Source: Arachnopeziza araneosa
Lineage: Eukaryota; Ascomycota; Leotiomycetes; Helotiales; Arachnopezizaceae
Reading direction: 5' to 3'
Assembly (NCBI GenBank): GCA_003988855.1
Contig: QYAI01000006.1
Location: 372,001-436,000, forward strand
DNA: 64,000 bases
Of the stretch, positions 35,399-46,475 are shown one piece after another. Below the pieces are notes generated by a model, which made no database searches, was not told the DNA's origin, and saw nothing but the letters and a program-made list of their open reading frames with translations. Position 1 is the stretch's first letter; each line of letters starts with the position of its first letter. Both the position numbers and the translations under genes were made by a program.

Positions 35399-36297
35399 CT
35401 ACTTGGCAAAGATCTCTACTCGAGTTGTGACAGCACGTCGCACAGCGAATCCATGGCCAACATGACTGTAAATAATGATTTGGAAATGAACATCCAATTT
35501 CTTCAAAATTACTTCAGTCTCTTCTCTCATATCGTATTGGCTGTCTTAGTAGTAATAGCTGGAAGTATCTGAGAGCGAAATACGAACCCTTGTGAACAAA
35601 TGATCCTCTTCTGCAGCGGCAATACTAAGCGGTCGCTCGATAGCTTCGAGAGGCTTCTTGGTTATTCCAATTGGACGCGCTATAAATCCCACCTTGACGA
35701 GTTTAGATTCTTTAGCTAAGAGCTCTGTCACTGATTGTGCGCTAGTACAGTATCCCACTGCCGCGATCTGCGTGCATCCTTAGTCTTTCAGGTATGCTAG
35801 GGCATCTTTGATAGTTTTCTCCTTCTGAGCTTCCTTCATGCCGATTGTAATGGTGTCTGTGTTTGTTGGAGAATAGTTCTGACATCCTATATTCCTGATT
35901 ATTAATAGATTAATTCAACCTTCAGTTCACCTCCTGTGGAACGCACTTTGTCTTCTTTGTTGGGGACTCATGTCAGATATCCTGCGTGTTATATTATAAG
36001 AAATCTTTTTATATAAGGAATGTGATTGGTATACCGCTGCATATTGGTCGGCTCTGAACATGGTGAGCAGGCTATGATGTTTGGAGAAGGGAGCATACAG
36101 AATCCGTGAATTGTGCCAGATCCCTGCCACATCAGAGAGATATATAACGCCTTTCCTTTGCATCTGGCTGCTTTACTACTATCTTGAGGCTCGGCTATAT
36201 AAGCAATATTACCGTCAATCTCAGAATCTGCTACTTGGGGTTCTCCTTTGTGTCGAACGCCGGCGTAACAGCAGGGGTCAGATGGGTTTGAAGTCAT
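35399..36297 (-). pseudogene. Decayed dienelactone hydrolase (AIM2-like) gene
   Basis: Minus-strand relic of an alpha/beta-hydrolase of the dienelactone hydrolase family. In order it keeps the start MTSNPSDPCCYAGVRHKGEP (36297), then in another frame GVIYLSDVAGIWHNSRIL, an intact-looking intron (GTATGC ... TTCAG) leading to ADQYAA, then KTIKDALAYLKD followed by TAA at 35782-35780. After that come GYC with the nucleophile Cys in IAAVGYCTSAQS, PLSIAAAEEDHLF, and in a further frame ETEVILKKLDV and GHGFAVRR with the catalytic His. At least one frameshift near 36150, another near 35580, an internal stop and a wrecked MPDLFNGD region show it is dead. It is convergent with the methyltransferase gene, 175 bases from its stop. 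Confidence 0.85.
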
Positions 36298-36720
36298 TGT
36301 GAACACTTAGTAATGTGAAGAGACAATTCAAACTAGTTAAACATTGAATATAGCATTAAATGCTAGGAGGATAGCAAGGACTTGAAGCGGAAAGAGGAGA
36401 ATGCCAAGGCTCAATGGGAAGTGCAGTCACGTGACAAACAACTCTTCGAATTGATGCCTAGTTTAGAGAATCCTTCCACCGGTATAATATCTCAAGAATA
36501 AGAGAGGAGCCCTCGCCTATTTTCCTGTCCAGACTAGCCCATTTGTTTATGAAAGGAGGCGAGGGAGGTTGTCTAAGAAGACGCTAAGGTTAGCGAGCCA
36601 CTAGTAAGGCCGGCTTCTCACCTTCTGGAAAGGCCGACCAAGCTACATGTTCATCAGCCATTCCATCAAACAACATGAGCACTTTGATGCCAATCATACA
36701 ATCTATGTATTTGGTCTCAT
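36298..36720. other. Upstream region of the EMP65/TAPT1 gene
   Basis: No gene. A 10-base palindrome GTCACGTGAC at 36426-36435 (Cbf1/bHLH-type E-box) sits about 290 bases before the start codon. Confidence 0.5.
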
Positions 36721-39700
36721 ATGATGGCCATGTCTACGAAAAATGGTGCTCCGTCTCACGAAGATCAAAAAATCGGCAACATTTCTGAGGCCAGCACCAG
36801 CTTTTTGGATGATCCATCTGAGTCCAGCGCAAATAGCCTTGCTGTCCAAGACAAAATGCACCTTCCCTCGCCCTCACCTACTCCATCTCCTCGGAGCATG
36901 TCGCCTGCTATGATCATAGAAAATATTGCTCTGGAGAAGAAGCCGCTGGCTATAAATCCAGAGAAGCATGGGAATTTTGAAGAATTTGAGAATAGCATCA
37001 GTATTCTACCTCATGTTGGTGAGAATGAAGGGACTATTCTCACTTCTCCGCCTACAAAAATCCCGCCGCACCATGAGCTCCTTGATATCCCAGAGGAGAC
37101 CTCCAGGAAATTTCGAAGGCCCTCGTCCGGAAAAAACTATGAGGTCTTGAAATTAACAGCTGCTGAAATGGAAGAGCTGACCTCAGCCCCTGGATCTTTG
37201 CCGATGGCATCACCTACAAGACTACCTCTTTCTGCCCAGCCACTTCTTGCTCCGTCGCCAATCTTTGATCAAACAGCTGTTGCATCTGAGGCTGGTCTTT
37301 CAGAACCTGAGGACTTGCGTTACCGCAAGACAAGCGCTCCAGAACAACCTGTTAGGCGGGATTCTATCCGAGACCGCCGCCAAAATTCTGAAGTCTCATC
37401 AAGTTCTACTCTCAGACGGCCCGGATTCTCTTCTCGGGCAATTTCTACTCCTCCTACAGCAAGTAACCGGATGTCTTCGTATACGAAAGGGACTTCTGGT
37501 CAAATATCACCCAAGCGTCGGCCTATTCCTACAGGCTTTCGTCCAGAACCCTTAGATTTGAATTATGGTGGAGTCAAGAAATCAACGCTAGGAGGTAAAA
37601 CTTCACAAGATCCTCCATCTCCCATACCCCAAAACATTCCACTGCCACCCATGTCAATACCGACATATCTACAACTCGAGTTATCGTCCACGCGGCCATC
37701 GCCTTTGTATATCTATAGATCGTCTGCTAGCGAATACTCATATGAATCTTCAAAAGTCAAATTTGAGCGCTTGTACAACTTTTTGATCTTAGCCCCACAA
37801 TTAGAACAAGTCCTGATATTTGGGACTCTTGCTTGTCTGGATGCATGGCTTCACACCTTCACAATCCTTCCGTTAAGATTTTTCAAAGCTGCAGCCATTC
37901 TAGTTCAATGGTGGGGACAAATTCTAGTCAGGGAAGCACGCTTTATTTCTGGTTTTATTTACCATGGCTCAGGACGTATGTGGCATCGCCGGCGCGAGCA
38001 GTCGAGATCTCGAAGTACATCCCGAGCTGGTCAGCCATCTGTCTCAACAGCTTCATCTTATCAGTCACAGCTTGGACGGACACCAGAGTTGGCTGACCAG
38101 AACGGAACGATGGAGAGTTCAAGAGCTGATTCTGATCGAAAATCACGGCCGGGGTGGGGCCGGAAACACCGACGCTCAAAGTCACACCCATCGTCACTGT
38201 CCTCGTATCATAAAGGGGACCTCTTGCAAGGAGCGGTGGTAATCTTTAGTTGTATAATTTTAATGAAACTGGTGAGTATTGCATGGTCAACCTTTGCTAG
38301 AGCTCAAATATTAGTACATGTCTAAGAACCTGCTAATGTGTACAAGGACGCGTCCAGAATGTATCATAGCATTAGGGGCCAAGCAGCTCTCAAACTTTAC
38401 GTTATCTTTGGCGCTCTCGAGGTAAGCGGTATCTAACAAGAATTTTGAGTAATGTTGACAGTTCTAGGTTTGCGACAAGCTCATGGGGGCTCTTGGTCAA
38501 GACATTTTCGAATGTCTCTTTTCCAACGAGACTTTAGAACGGGATTTAGATGGTCGAAGCAAGATTCTGAGACCGCTTGGGATGTTTATCTTAGCTCTCA
38601 TCTACAACGTTATTCACGCTACCTTGCTGTTCTATCAGGTTGTTGCCTTGAATGTTGCCGTCAATTCCTACTCAAACGCCTTGATCACGCTTTTGATATC
38701 GAATCAGTTCGCTGAAATAAAATCTAGCGTGTTCAAAAAGATAGAAAAAGATAATCTTTTCCAACTCACGTGCGCAGATATTGTGGAGCGCTTCCAACTC
38801 TGGCTTATTCTCACAATCATCGCTTTAAGAAACATCGTGGAAGTCGGTGGGTTTAGCGTTTTCGCTGGAGGAGAAAACGATATGATGGGAGAGACAACTG
38901 CCCCAATCAGAAGCAATTCAATTCTTCCAGATAGCTTTACCATTCTTCCGAACTGGTCGGGCGAGGTTCTTTCACCATTCATCTTGGTTTTAGGCAGCGA
39001 AATGCTGGTTGACTGGATGAAACATGCCTTTATTGCCAAGTTCAACAATGTTAAACCTGTTGTGTATGGGCGATATCTTGATGTTCTAGCCAAAGACTAT
39101 TATACTAATGTACGTTTGCTATCGCTCTTGCGACCGCTGCTAATCTTATAGGCATTTGTCAACCAGAATCTCATCAAGCGTCTTGGGCTTCCTGTCATTC
39201 CATTAGCGTGCCTCTTCATCCGATCATCAGTTCAAACATATCACATGTTCTTAGCGACACATTTACCAACCCCAATTCCATCATCAGCAACATCTCTGGC
39301 TCTAGAATCCGATACCACTTCTCCTGCCACCACAGCTGCTTTAGATCACTTTGATAATATTATTCGACGTGCTTTAGGGCGCTCAACTTTTGGAATTCCA
39401 GACCCTACCGCAACAAATCCTTGGTACTTGCCTAGTACGGATGACGTGATTGCTAGTTTGACAATGCTGGTATTCTTCCTGGGAGCATTCTTTGTTCTCT
39501 TGGCATGCAAACTGGTCCTTGGAATGCTTCTTTTAAACTTTTCTCGTAACCGCTATCGTGGTATGAAGAAACGGGAGCATCAACGTCTCGATACAGAAGG
39601 CAAGAGGCTCGGCACTTGGGGAATGACAGAGGTAGATGAAGATAAGAAGCGCTGGATTTATGATGATGATCCAGAGACATTACGGAAGCTCAAAGAAAAG

Positions 39701-39784
39701 GAGAGAGGGTGGAAAGAAAAGGCTTCTGCTCCTCAGGACTTTGGAAAGATTAGTAGGTATGAAATGATAAAGAGGATATGGTAG
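36721..39784 (+). CDS. EMP65: ER membrane protein of the EMP65/TAPT1 family
   Basis: Exons 36721-38271, 38347-38421, 38468-39109 and 39152-39784 give 966 residues. The first 340 residues are disordered and Ser/Pro-rich. The conserved DUF747/TAPT1 region starts near 345 (KFERLYNFLILAPQLEQVLIFG). It holds several hydrophobic segments, DLLQGAVVIFSCIILMKLDASRMYHSIRGQAALKLYVIFGALEVCDKL across two junctions, LYNVIH-type and LITLLISNQFAEIKSSVFKK, and SEMLVDWMKHAFIAKFN. These are family landmarks. A Ser/Arg-rich loop (about 420-500) interrupts the membrane part. Yeast Emp65 works in the ER in glycoprotein folding and quality control; human TAPT1 is tied to cilia, so the fungal role is taken from yeast. 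Confidence 0.92.
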
Positions 39785-41417
39785 ATTTTTTAGCACAATT
39801 TATCTAAATTCAAAATCCATCTCACGAAAAGAGCGTTGTACAGATAGACATATCACTAATTGAAGCTTTTCAGAGATTTCTCAGAATGATCACTAGTTCA
39901 TACTTTCGATACCAAATAGATATTGTCCTTACTGAGGGAAAGAGAAGAGACAGATCTTGAAATGGAAGAAGGGGAAGAAGGGGAAATAGGAGGCAGTGGA
40001 GCGGGCATGGAGCTGCCAGGTGGACAGTCTAGGGAGTTGGTGCTGAAGTTGTGTTGGGTTTGGTAGAGAATACCGAGGAGATTGGAGTGGAGTAGGAGGA
40101 GGAGAGAGATCTTTTTGGCGAAGTTGGAGAAGTGGTTAAGGTGTTAGACAACTTCAGCACGAAAAACAACACCCGTGCTCAACCAATGAGTAATTATATT
40201 CCTCCTTCCTCGAGTAAAATAAGCGTCTTGCCTCTCAATCCTTACTATTTGTCGTCTCTCCTTTAGGAAGGTCGCTCCAAGGCTGTGCTCAAGCGAGAAA
40301 TAGGAGAAGGCCGAGAATTATTATCATTTCTACTTTTCTCAATAATGGTACCAAAGAAAATGAACGGTCACGAAAATCAGAATTAAAATTACATAAAATT
40401 GATCCAAGTACACCTCAAGTATTTCAAGTTTCATGTTCGGACTGGAACATGCTAATCATATCTTTGCTGGTACCAAGAGGATGTGCCGCAATCTTTCCCA
40501 ACAATGAAACCTCGCATTTCAGTATCGCATTTATCACATCTGATATTCCAACGACTAAAGTCAGCGACTGTCGTTATGGTTGGTTTGTAAACTTAGACCA
40601 ATCCTCGCGCTTGAATGTGGTTGGTGGCGCGAATGTAAATGGCGGAAACTTTTCCAGCCCTACCACTTACTGTGATGAATCGAAGTTGAATTTCGATGGT
40701 GGAGAGTAGAGCCAATTCAATTGGTCTTTGGAGCCCTGTTGCCTCTTTTATCGTTCGCCAGTGCACTAATTCTTGCGCCCTTCATCTTTTGTATCTTCTC
40801 ACAGTTTGCCTGAAGCATATGCATCAAATACTCCAGAGCGGTAAGCTTTTGTCCGCGTCAAGTCCTTGAGATCTATCACTTTGGAGTTATTTAGAAGGCG
40901 CCGTTGATGGAGGATAATTGACAATAGATGTGCGAGTCTACCGCAACTTGGCGCATCTCACGGTTGGTCCTGCTGTAATGGTGATCATAAATCTTTCTTG
41001 TAAAAACAACAGACACAAGACGTTGATTCTTTATGTTGGTCACACTCAAGATTCGTCAGGTTCTCGTCCTATCCGCACACCTCTTTCTCCATCAGATTGA
41101 ATCGAGTTCTGGCCCATTTCTTGACCAAGTTCCCTTCTCAGACAGATTCAGTCCGCCGGTAGCCAGTCATTTCTCTCTTCCCTGCAGGTTCCGGCTGTAC
41201 AGAGGAGACGGAGTCCCTACCATAGGGGCTGGTTGTCAACAACTCGGTAAGGGTTTCCTGCCCGTTTCGGCGATTACTTCCACATGCTCCATTGTCTAAA
41301 CCCCCTTCACTTCCCTCTTTCTTCCTCTCCTTCATCAAGCAAAGATAGAATGGTGTAAAACCTTTACAGAACATCACATCGAAAACTGATTTCGACCAAC
41401 ATCCAATCTCTCTTACA
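39785..41417. other. Intergenic with two doubtful ORFs
   Basis: No assured gene. An 86-codon frame with ATG (40449-40709) has a weakly hydrophobic start, two Cys in the mature part and no known family; it could be the end of a small gene spliced from about 40186. On the minus strand an 81-codon open stretch (40142-39898) is pyrimidine-rich and reads like a Ser/Pro/Leu tail. The last 300 bases are the promoter and leader of the peroxygenase. Confidence 0.35.
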
Positions 41418-43351
41418 ATGATTCTCACACAGATCCTTCTTGTAGCCAGCTTGACTCTGTGTCATGTGCAAGCTATTGCTTGCCCTTATAGGCAACTTGC
41501 CGAACGCAGTGAGCTCTCTCGAAATGATACAGCCAAGATCTTCTCAGTTCGTGATGAAGGAGCAGTTACCATGACGCACGAAGAGCAAGAAGACGAAATT
41601 GCCAAGCAGAGGCAGTTCTACAAACGTCAGCTCTTGGGCGGCCTTCTTGGTCTTGGAGGCGGTCTTCTTGGAGGAATCCTTCAACCGTTGTCCGGCATCT
41701 TGGAGAGTTTGGATGGTAAGAGTCGGTGAATTTGTCCTCGTCCTGATTTCTGATAATACATAGTTCCAACCCCACAACCAGTTGGTCTGAGAGAGATCCC
41801 GGGAAATGACCCTGCCCATCAATACATCACACCAATCGAGTCTGATGTTCGTGGCCCTTGCGTGGCCCTTAACACGCTAGCAAACCATGGCTATATCTCT
41901 CGAAACGGTATTACAACCTTCGCAGAGGTTGCTAATGCCTGTCAGATTGCGTTTGGCATGGCTTATGACATTTGCACAGTCTTGTCTGCTCTTGGTCTCT
42001 TGGCTGGAGGAGATCTTGTCTCCGGTAAGTTCATTCGTACTCAATTCCTATCGTGTTTCATAGAGATCCGAAGCTGGGAGCTATCTTGGGAACGCCGGTG
42101 CCTGTCCTGAAAGTTTTGTTTCAAGAGCCCACTTCTCCAGCTCCTTGACTCTCTCCAAAAAGTTGTCAAACCCACATACTAATTCGTTGGATAGGAAAGG
42201 TATGGATCAATCTCAGAATATCTCACTGTTCTTTTGTCCCAGGATTTCGGAGCCTCCTAATAATTCCACCTCTATACAGCGCTGATTATAATAGTACTCA
42301 ATCGGGGGAGAAGATTGGCGTGTTCCGAATACTCTTGGCCCCTCTTTAGGACTTTCAAGACACGGGTTTTTCGAAGTTGACAATTCCATCACTCGTGAGG
42401 ATGCCTACTTTGGCAACCAGGCAGATTTCAGACTCAGTCGCTGGGACAATCTAGTCAATACTGCCCAAAGATATAATGGTCAGTTTGGCCTCGCCACTTT
42501 CGCCCAGGAACGTTTCGCTACTTATTGGCAATCAAGGAACAACAACCCTCAGGCAAGGCCTTCAGAGTTTCGAAACTAGCTGCCAAGCTGATATGAGTTC
42601 TAGTTCAACGCTGGTGTCAAGTGGATCATCGGAAGTAACGCTGAGAGAGCACTGGTCTTTCGAACCTTCGTCAATGGCAATGACCCACAAAACGCCAATT
42701 TCGAAAACATTGCTCCTTTTTTCTTGAACGAGACCTTTCCCAACAACGTAAGCAAGTCTAAGTTCAACTATGACTTTGACCTTTTCCCCTTTGAAGCAGA
42801 GCATCAAGTGATACTTGCTCAATGTGACCGCAACTATCGGTGTTTATCCTCTTTGGTCCCTGAGACACATTAGAATAGAGAAATACTAACACTCAGATGT
42901 TCAGTGGTATCGTCGTGCGGTCCCCTACACCCTGGCAGAAGCCGTTCTTGATATTGTCGACCTTGTTACTAGTTCTCCATGGCTCACTGTCCTAGGTATG
43001 TTTTGCTTGTGCTCCATGCTCAGGGAGGGTACTAATCCCGTTGCAATAGGCGCCAATGTAGGCCTCAACAACTTCGTTCCTCTGGGATTCGATCTGCAAA
43101 ATCTTTCTCCAGCTACTGTTACCTGCTTCTTAGCCGTCACAGCCCTCGATGAAATCCCCGGTAGTATTGCTGGAGTCACCGCCGAGCTCCTCTCTGTGGC
43201 GCAGAACTTTGTGAACGCTGTTCTATCGCCTTTCTTCCCAGATGCCGAGTGTGGTGCTATTGCTCAATATGCCACAGCAGGACCGGGTGTTGGCACAGCT
43301 CCTGGTGTCAGCACCACCGAGAACATCTTGGTCAACGGCATTTACTATTAA
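41418..43351 (+). CDS. Secreted heme-thiolate peroxygenase (chloroperoxidase/UPO family)
   Basis: Family-2 peroxidase expected to use hydrogen peroxide to oxygenate or halogenate organic substrates outside the cell. Seven exons: 41418-41715, 41764-42024, 42195-42199, 42295-42552, 42604-42747, 42905-42995 and 43050-43351, giving 452 residues. Signal peptide MILTQILLVASLTLCHVQA, then a Gly/Leu-rich pro-region (LLGGLLGLGGGLLGG). The heme ligand is Cys132 in RGPCVALNTLANHGY; the usual PCP reads PCV. The acid-base/metal motif is E215-V-D217 in FFEVDNSITRED. Exon 3 is a 5-base microexon that joins LVSG to YSIGGEDWRVPN. Intron 4 uses a GC donor (CAG|GCAAGG). Glycosylation sites (N-x-S/T) such as NET near 315 fit secretion. 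Confidence 0.86.
42195..42199 (+). other. Probable 5-base microexon of the peroxygenase gene
   Basis: GAAAG, preceded by TTGGATAG and followed by GTATGG. It completes Gly187 and supplies Lys188. Skipping it puts the next exon out of frame and meets a stop. Confidence 0.65.
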
Positions 43352-43728
43352 ATGGGCTGGGTTAGTGTAGATTCTGTGGAGATGGCACAAAATAGAATGG
43401 TATATGCGGGAAAGCGTACATTGCAGATGTCATAGAAACAAGAATTGCATTTAGTAAGTTGTAGGTTGAGAAGAGTAGCTCCATAGCTGCAAGCAAACTT
43501 AAGTCTCCGCATGTAGTCGTCTGGACGTGTCAAGGCTTTTGTGATTGGCCCGCAATACAGTCTCGCAAACAAACGGCAGGAGGGCGATCTGCCTTACAAA
43601 ACTTAAAAGAGCGTCCAACTTAAGACGTCTTCTTTTCAAAACCTATTCACATCCACAAAGAACCCACCCGTGACAAGTGCTTGGCAGCAGAGGCTTGCGG
43701 TCACAAATCTACTGCTTCTATTCACACG
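43352..43728. other. Intergenic, peroxygenase to CorA gene
   Basis: Tandem spacing of 377 bases; promoter of the CorA-family gene. Nothing else seen. Confidence 0.6.
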
Positions 43729-45210
43729 ATGGATCTCGAAACAGGAAACAAGCAACATAACCGTCAAAACATGCATTCCAAGCGACAAAAGGTTTCATAT
43801 GGTGTACCTGTGAACTCGGTATGGTGGCTACAAAAAGGATGGGACATCAACTCTGAACACCTCACCAAACTTCTTGCTTTAGACGACACCGCAAGCGAAG
43901 CAGATAACAACGCTCAATATCCGCTGAAGATGGGCCAGTATAGCCCAAATGCTTCCTCTAACTTGGCTGTGTGCAAGATGATCCACTATTCAGCTACTTT
44001 CGAGTCATCAATCACAGCGAGCTCATTCGCGGATTTAGTATTAATGAGACGCGAGTCCTTTAGCGAGTTGTTTTCGTCAAACAACACAACGCCCTGGTGG
44101 CTAGATGTCCAGAATCCATCAGCGGCTCAGATCCAACTTCTATGCTCAGCCTTTGGTGTCCACCCAGTGACAATCGAGGACATAACATACCGTGAAGATC
44201 GAGAGAAGCTTGAGATGTCGTCCAACTATTTCTTTGCGTGCTTGCGCTCATACCACGAGATCCAGGTCAAGGGAGATACAGAGTATGAGCCAAATGCCGT
44301 TTATTTCCTTGTTTTCAAAAAAGGCATCCTTACTTTCAGCTTCGGCGATGGAAAGCACGGTGAGCGTGTCCAGAAGCGAATTGAGTTGCTGAAAGACCAT
44401 GTTGCTGTCAACAGCGACTGGATATTCTATGCCTATGCGTAGGTTCTCAAGCTAAACTCGTATTTCAAGAGAAGATTAATTTTTTTCAGGGACGACATTG
44501 TCGATGCCTTCTTTCCTGTCATAGCAAGAGTAGAGAAACGTGTGACCGAAGTCGAGGATCAGGTCTACAATAGCCGAAAAGAAGACATGAAAGCTTTTCT
44601 ACGTCAGGTCGAATCCAGTAGAAGAGCTATCTTCAACTTGATGAAACTCCTAGAGGGCAAGCCAAGTGTCCTACTCAGTTTCGAGCAGCACCACTGTGCT
44701 AGAAAGATCCAACATAATGGCCCCAAGCTCCAACACTACATAAACGATGTTCAAGACCATGTCATCAGGCTGCGATCAAGTCTCGTATTGAGCGAATCTG
44801 CACTTGCTCGCTCGCAAGAGAATTATATTACAGGCATCATGGTTGAGACTTTGCAATCCAGACAGAGAGTAAGCAAGGTAAGACAATTTCTTATACACAA
44901 CCACTAGTGTGCCGAATCAGAGACAAGACCATGCTCTCCAATAAGTCCTGCTGTCCGTTTCCGAGGAAGTGGCTGTTCTTCTCCTCGTCTTCTCTTGATA
45001 AAATAGTAAATATCCATACTAATAAAGTGATAGTTTATGAGTAAAACTGCAGTCCTTGCAATGATTCTTGCCTTCCTCACAATGATCACCGGGGTCTTGG
45101 GCGTGAACCTGGTAGGGCCATCTGCCATTCCTTGGGCTCCGGTGATTTTCGGATTGATTACACTTGGGATTTTACTTATTACAGTAATGAGAAAGTATGA
45201 ATACTTTTAA
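43729..45210 (+). CDS. CorA-family divalent-cation transporter with a GVN pore motif
   Basis: Exons 43729-44438, 44490-44877 and 45034-45210 give 424 residues. Layout: cytosolic alpha/beta domain (WWLDVQNPSAAQIQLLCSAFGVHPVTIEDI), long helix pair (about 245-360), then two C-terminal membrane helices: FMSKTAVLAMILAFLTMITGVLG and APVIFGLITLGILLITVM. The signature at the end of the first helix is G389-V-N391 where magnesium channels have GMN and ZntB has GIN. The start is the first ATG; earlier in-frame codons are not ATG. The 156-nt last intron was placed to restore the first membrane helix in frame. Transport of magnesium, zinc or another cation cannot be decided from sequence. Confidence 0.88.
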
Positions 45211-46154
45211 GTACTTATCTCGATATGATGGTTGTCTTGGGGCCGAATGGCTTGCTCTGCGTGAAATAGATAGGATTACAGCTTTTCATCATAGAGCAAC
45301 TCTGCCATTTGAAGAGAGGAAATTAGCGTAAGCACAATCATTGTAGCAGGTAGCGCTAGTTACAATGTTAATGTAGCAAGAGCTTGCTAAAACCTTTAAA
45401 GACAGGGTGGATTGGCTCGCTAGTTTAGGTTCGCATGATCACTATCTATGTTGACATGATAGGGGAACACGATTCCGGTCTAAAAGAACTATCACGCTAA
45501 TGGGAGCTTTCATGACTGGCCTAAATTTAATTAGGTTGCGTTTTTGCGAATTACCGACGGATTTTACGTAGCTAACGCTTCTCTGCTAAAGCCGATGGGT
45601 AGATATCATAATCTTCGGTGAAGATGAATCTTCAAGGTCTTAAAAAGTCAGGACATGCCTACAAGCGGAAATATTGATCCAAAATACTTCTCGTGTTGAG
45701 ACGAGATCACTCTCTAGTTATCAAATTTTGCCGTCACACAAACGATAGGGAGATAAATGTATACAGTTGAGAAGTATTTCAAATTCTGACTCTTCACAAA
45801 GAGTACTTGATGAACAACCAATTCCTGAAAATTATAACCTCCATCACCACAGTATTTATTACGCGCTCTTCCGACCCTAATCAGGGCGCACTTAGTAATA
45901 ACATCATGAATATCGTGAAGACCAAATCAATGTGCATATACCAAGCATTTTCCCTATCCATTTTGCAAACTGCCCAAACTCCTAGGCTTTCCCTAAGGTA
46001 CGTGGTGCCTTGTGATTCATTGATGCAGCCTGTTACCAGCTGCTCATCCTGCAGGAGTATTTCCAGACCCTTCTTAGTACTGGTGGCGATATTCGTCGTA
46101 TCGTAAATAGTGGTGGTATGTATCCGTATAATCATGTCCTGGAGTCTCGAAACT
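45211..46154. other. Intergenic
   Basis: No gene seen in 944 bases. Confidence 0.5.
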
Positions 46155-46475
46155 TCAAGTGCCTGCCCTTCCACCAGTAGTCAACGCCCTCAGCCTTCCC
46201 TTAAACCCCTTCACGACACTGTCTAGACTCGTCACCTCCCTCGGAGAATCGAAACTCTGTCCGCGGCCATGGCTTCTTCCGAAACTGATACTTCTTCTGC
46301 CTTCCTTGGGCAGAAAGTCTTTTGCCTCAAAGCTCGAAAAGGACCCGACGGAAGCGCTGGAGCCACGATGAGCACGTTTCTTGCGCTCATGCTCGTCCAT
46401 TTCGGAGAGAGTGGTGAAGAAGTGCGCGTCCTTTGTGATGTCGGCTTGAGCGCCTTCTTGGAAACGAGACAACAT
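46155..46475 (-). CDS. Small basic hydrophilic protein, 106 residues
   Basis: Single-exon frame starting MLSRFQEGAQADITKDAHFF. It is charged, with a KKRAHRGSSASVGSFSSF stretch and a second basic Ser-rich stretch (GRRSISFGRSHGRGQSF) and a C-terminal LDSVVKGFKGRLRALTTGG that could form an amphipathic helix. Arg-x-x-Ser sites suggest kinase targets. The frame is open upstream too, but the upstream part is unlike protein; this ATG is preferred. Family unknown to me. Confidence 0.5.
   Translation of the reverse strand: MLSRFQEGAQADITKDAHFFTTLSEMDEHERKKRAHRGSSASVGSFSSFEAKDFLPKEGRRSISFGRSHGRGQSFDSPREVTSLDSVVKGFKGRLRALTTGGRAGT

Noticed and set aside
30478..45210. Gene cluster for secondary metabolism (peroxygenase, monooxygenase, reductases nearby)
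   Set aside because: No polyketide synthase, NRPS, terpene cyclase or cluster regulator in the window; the oxidoreductases are separated by housekeeping genes.
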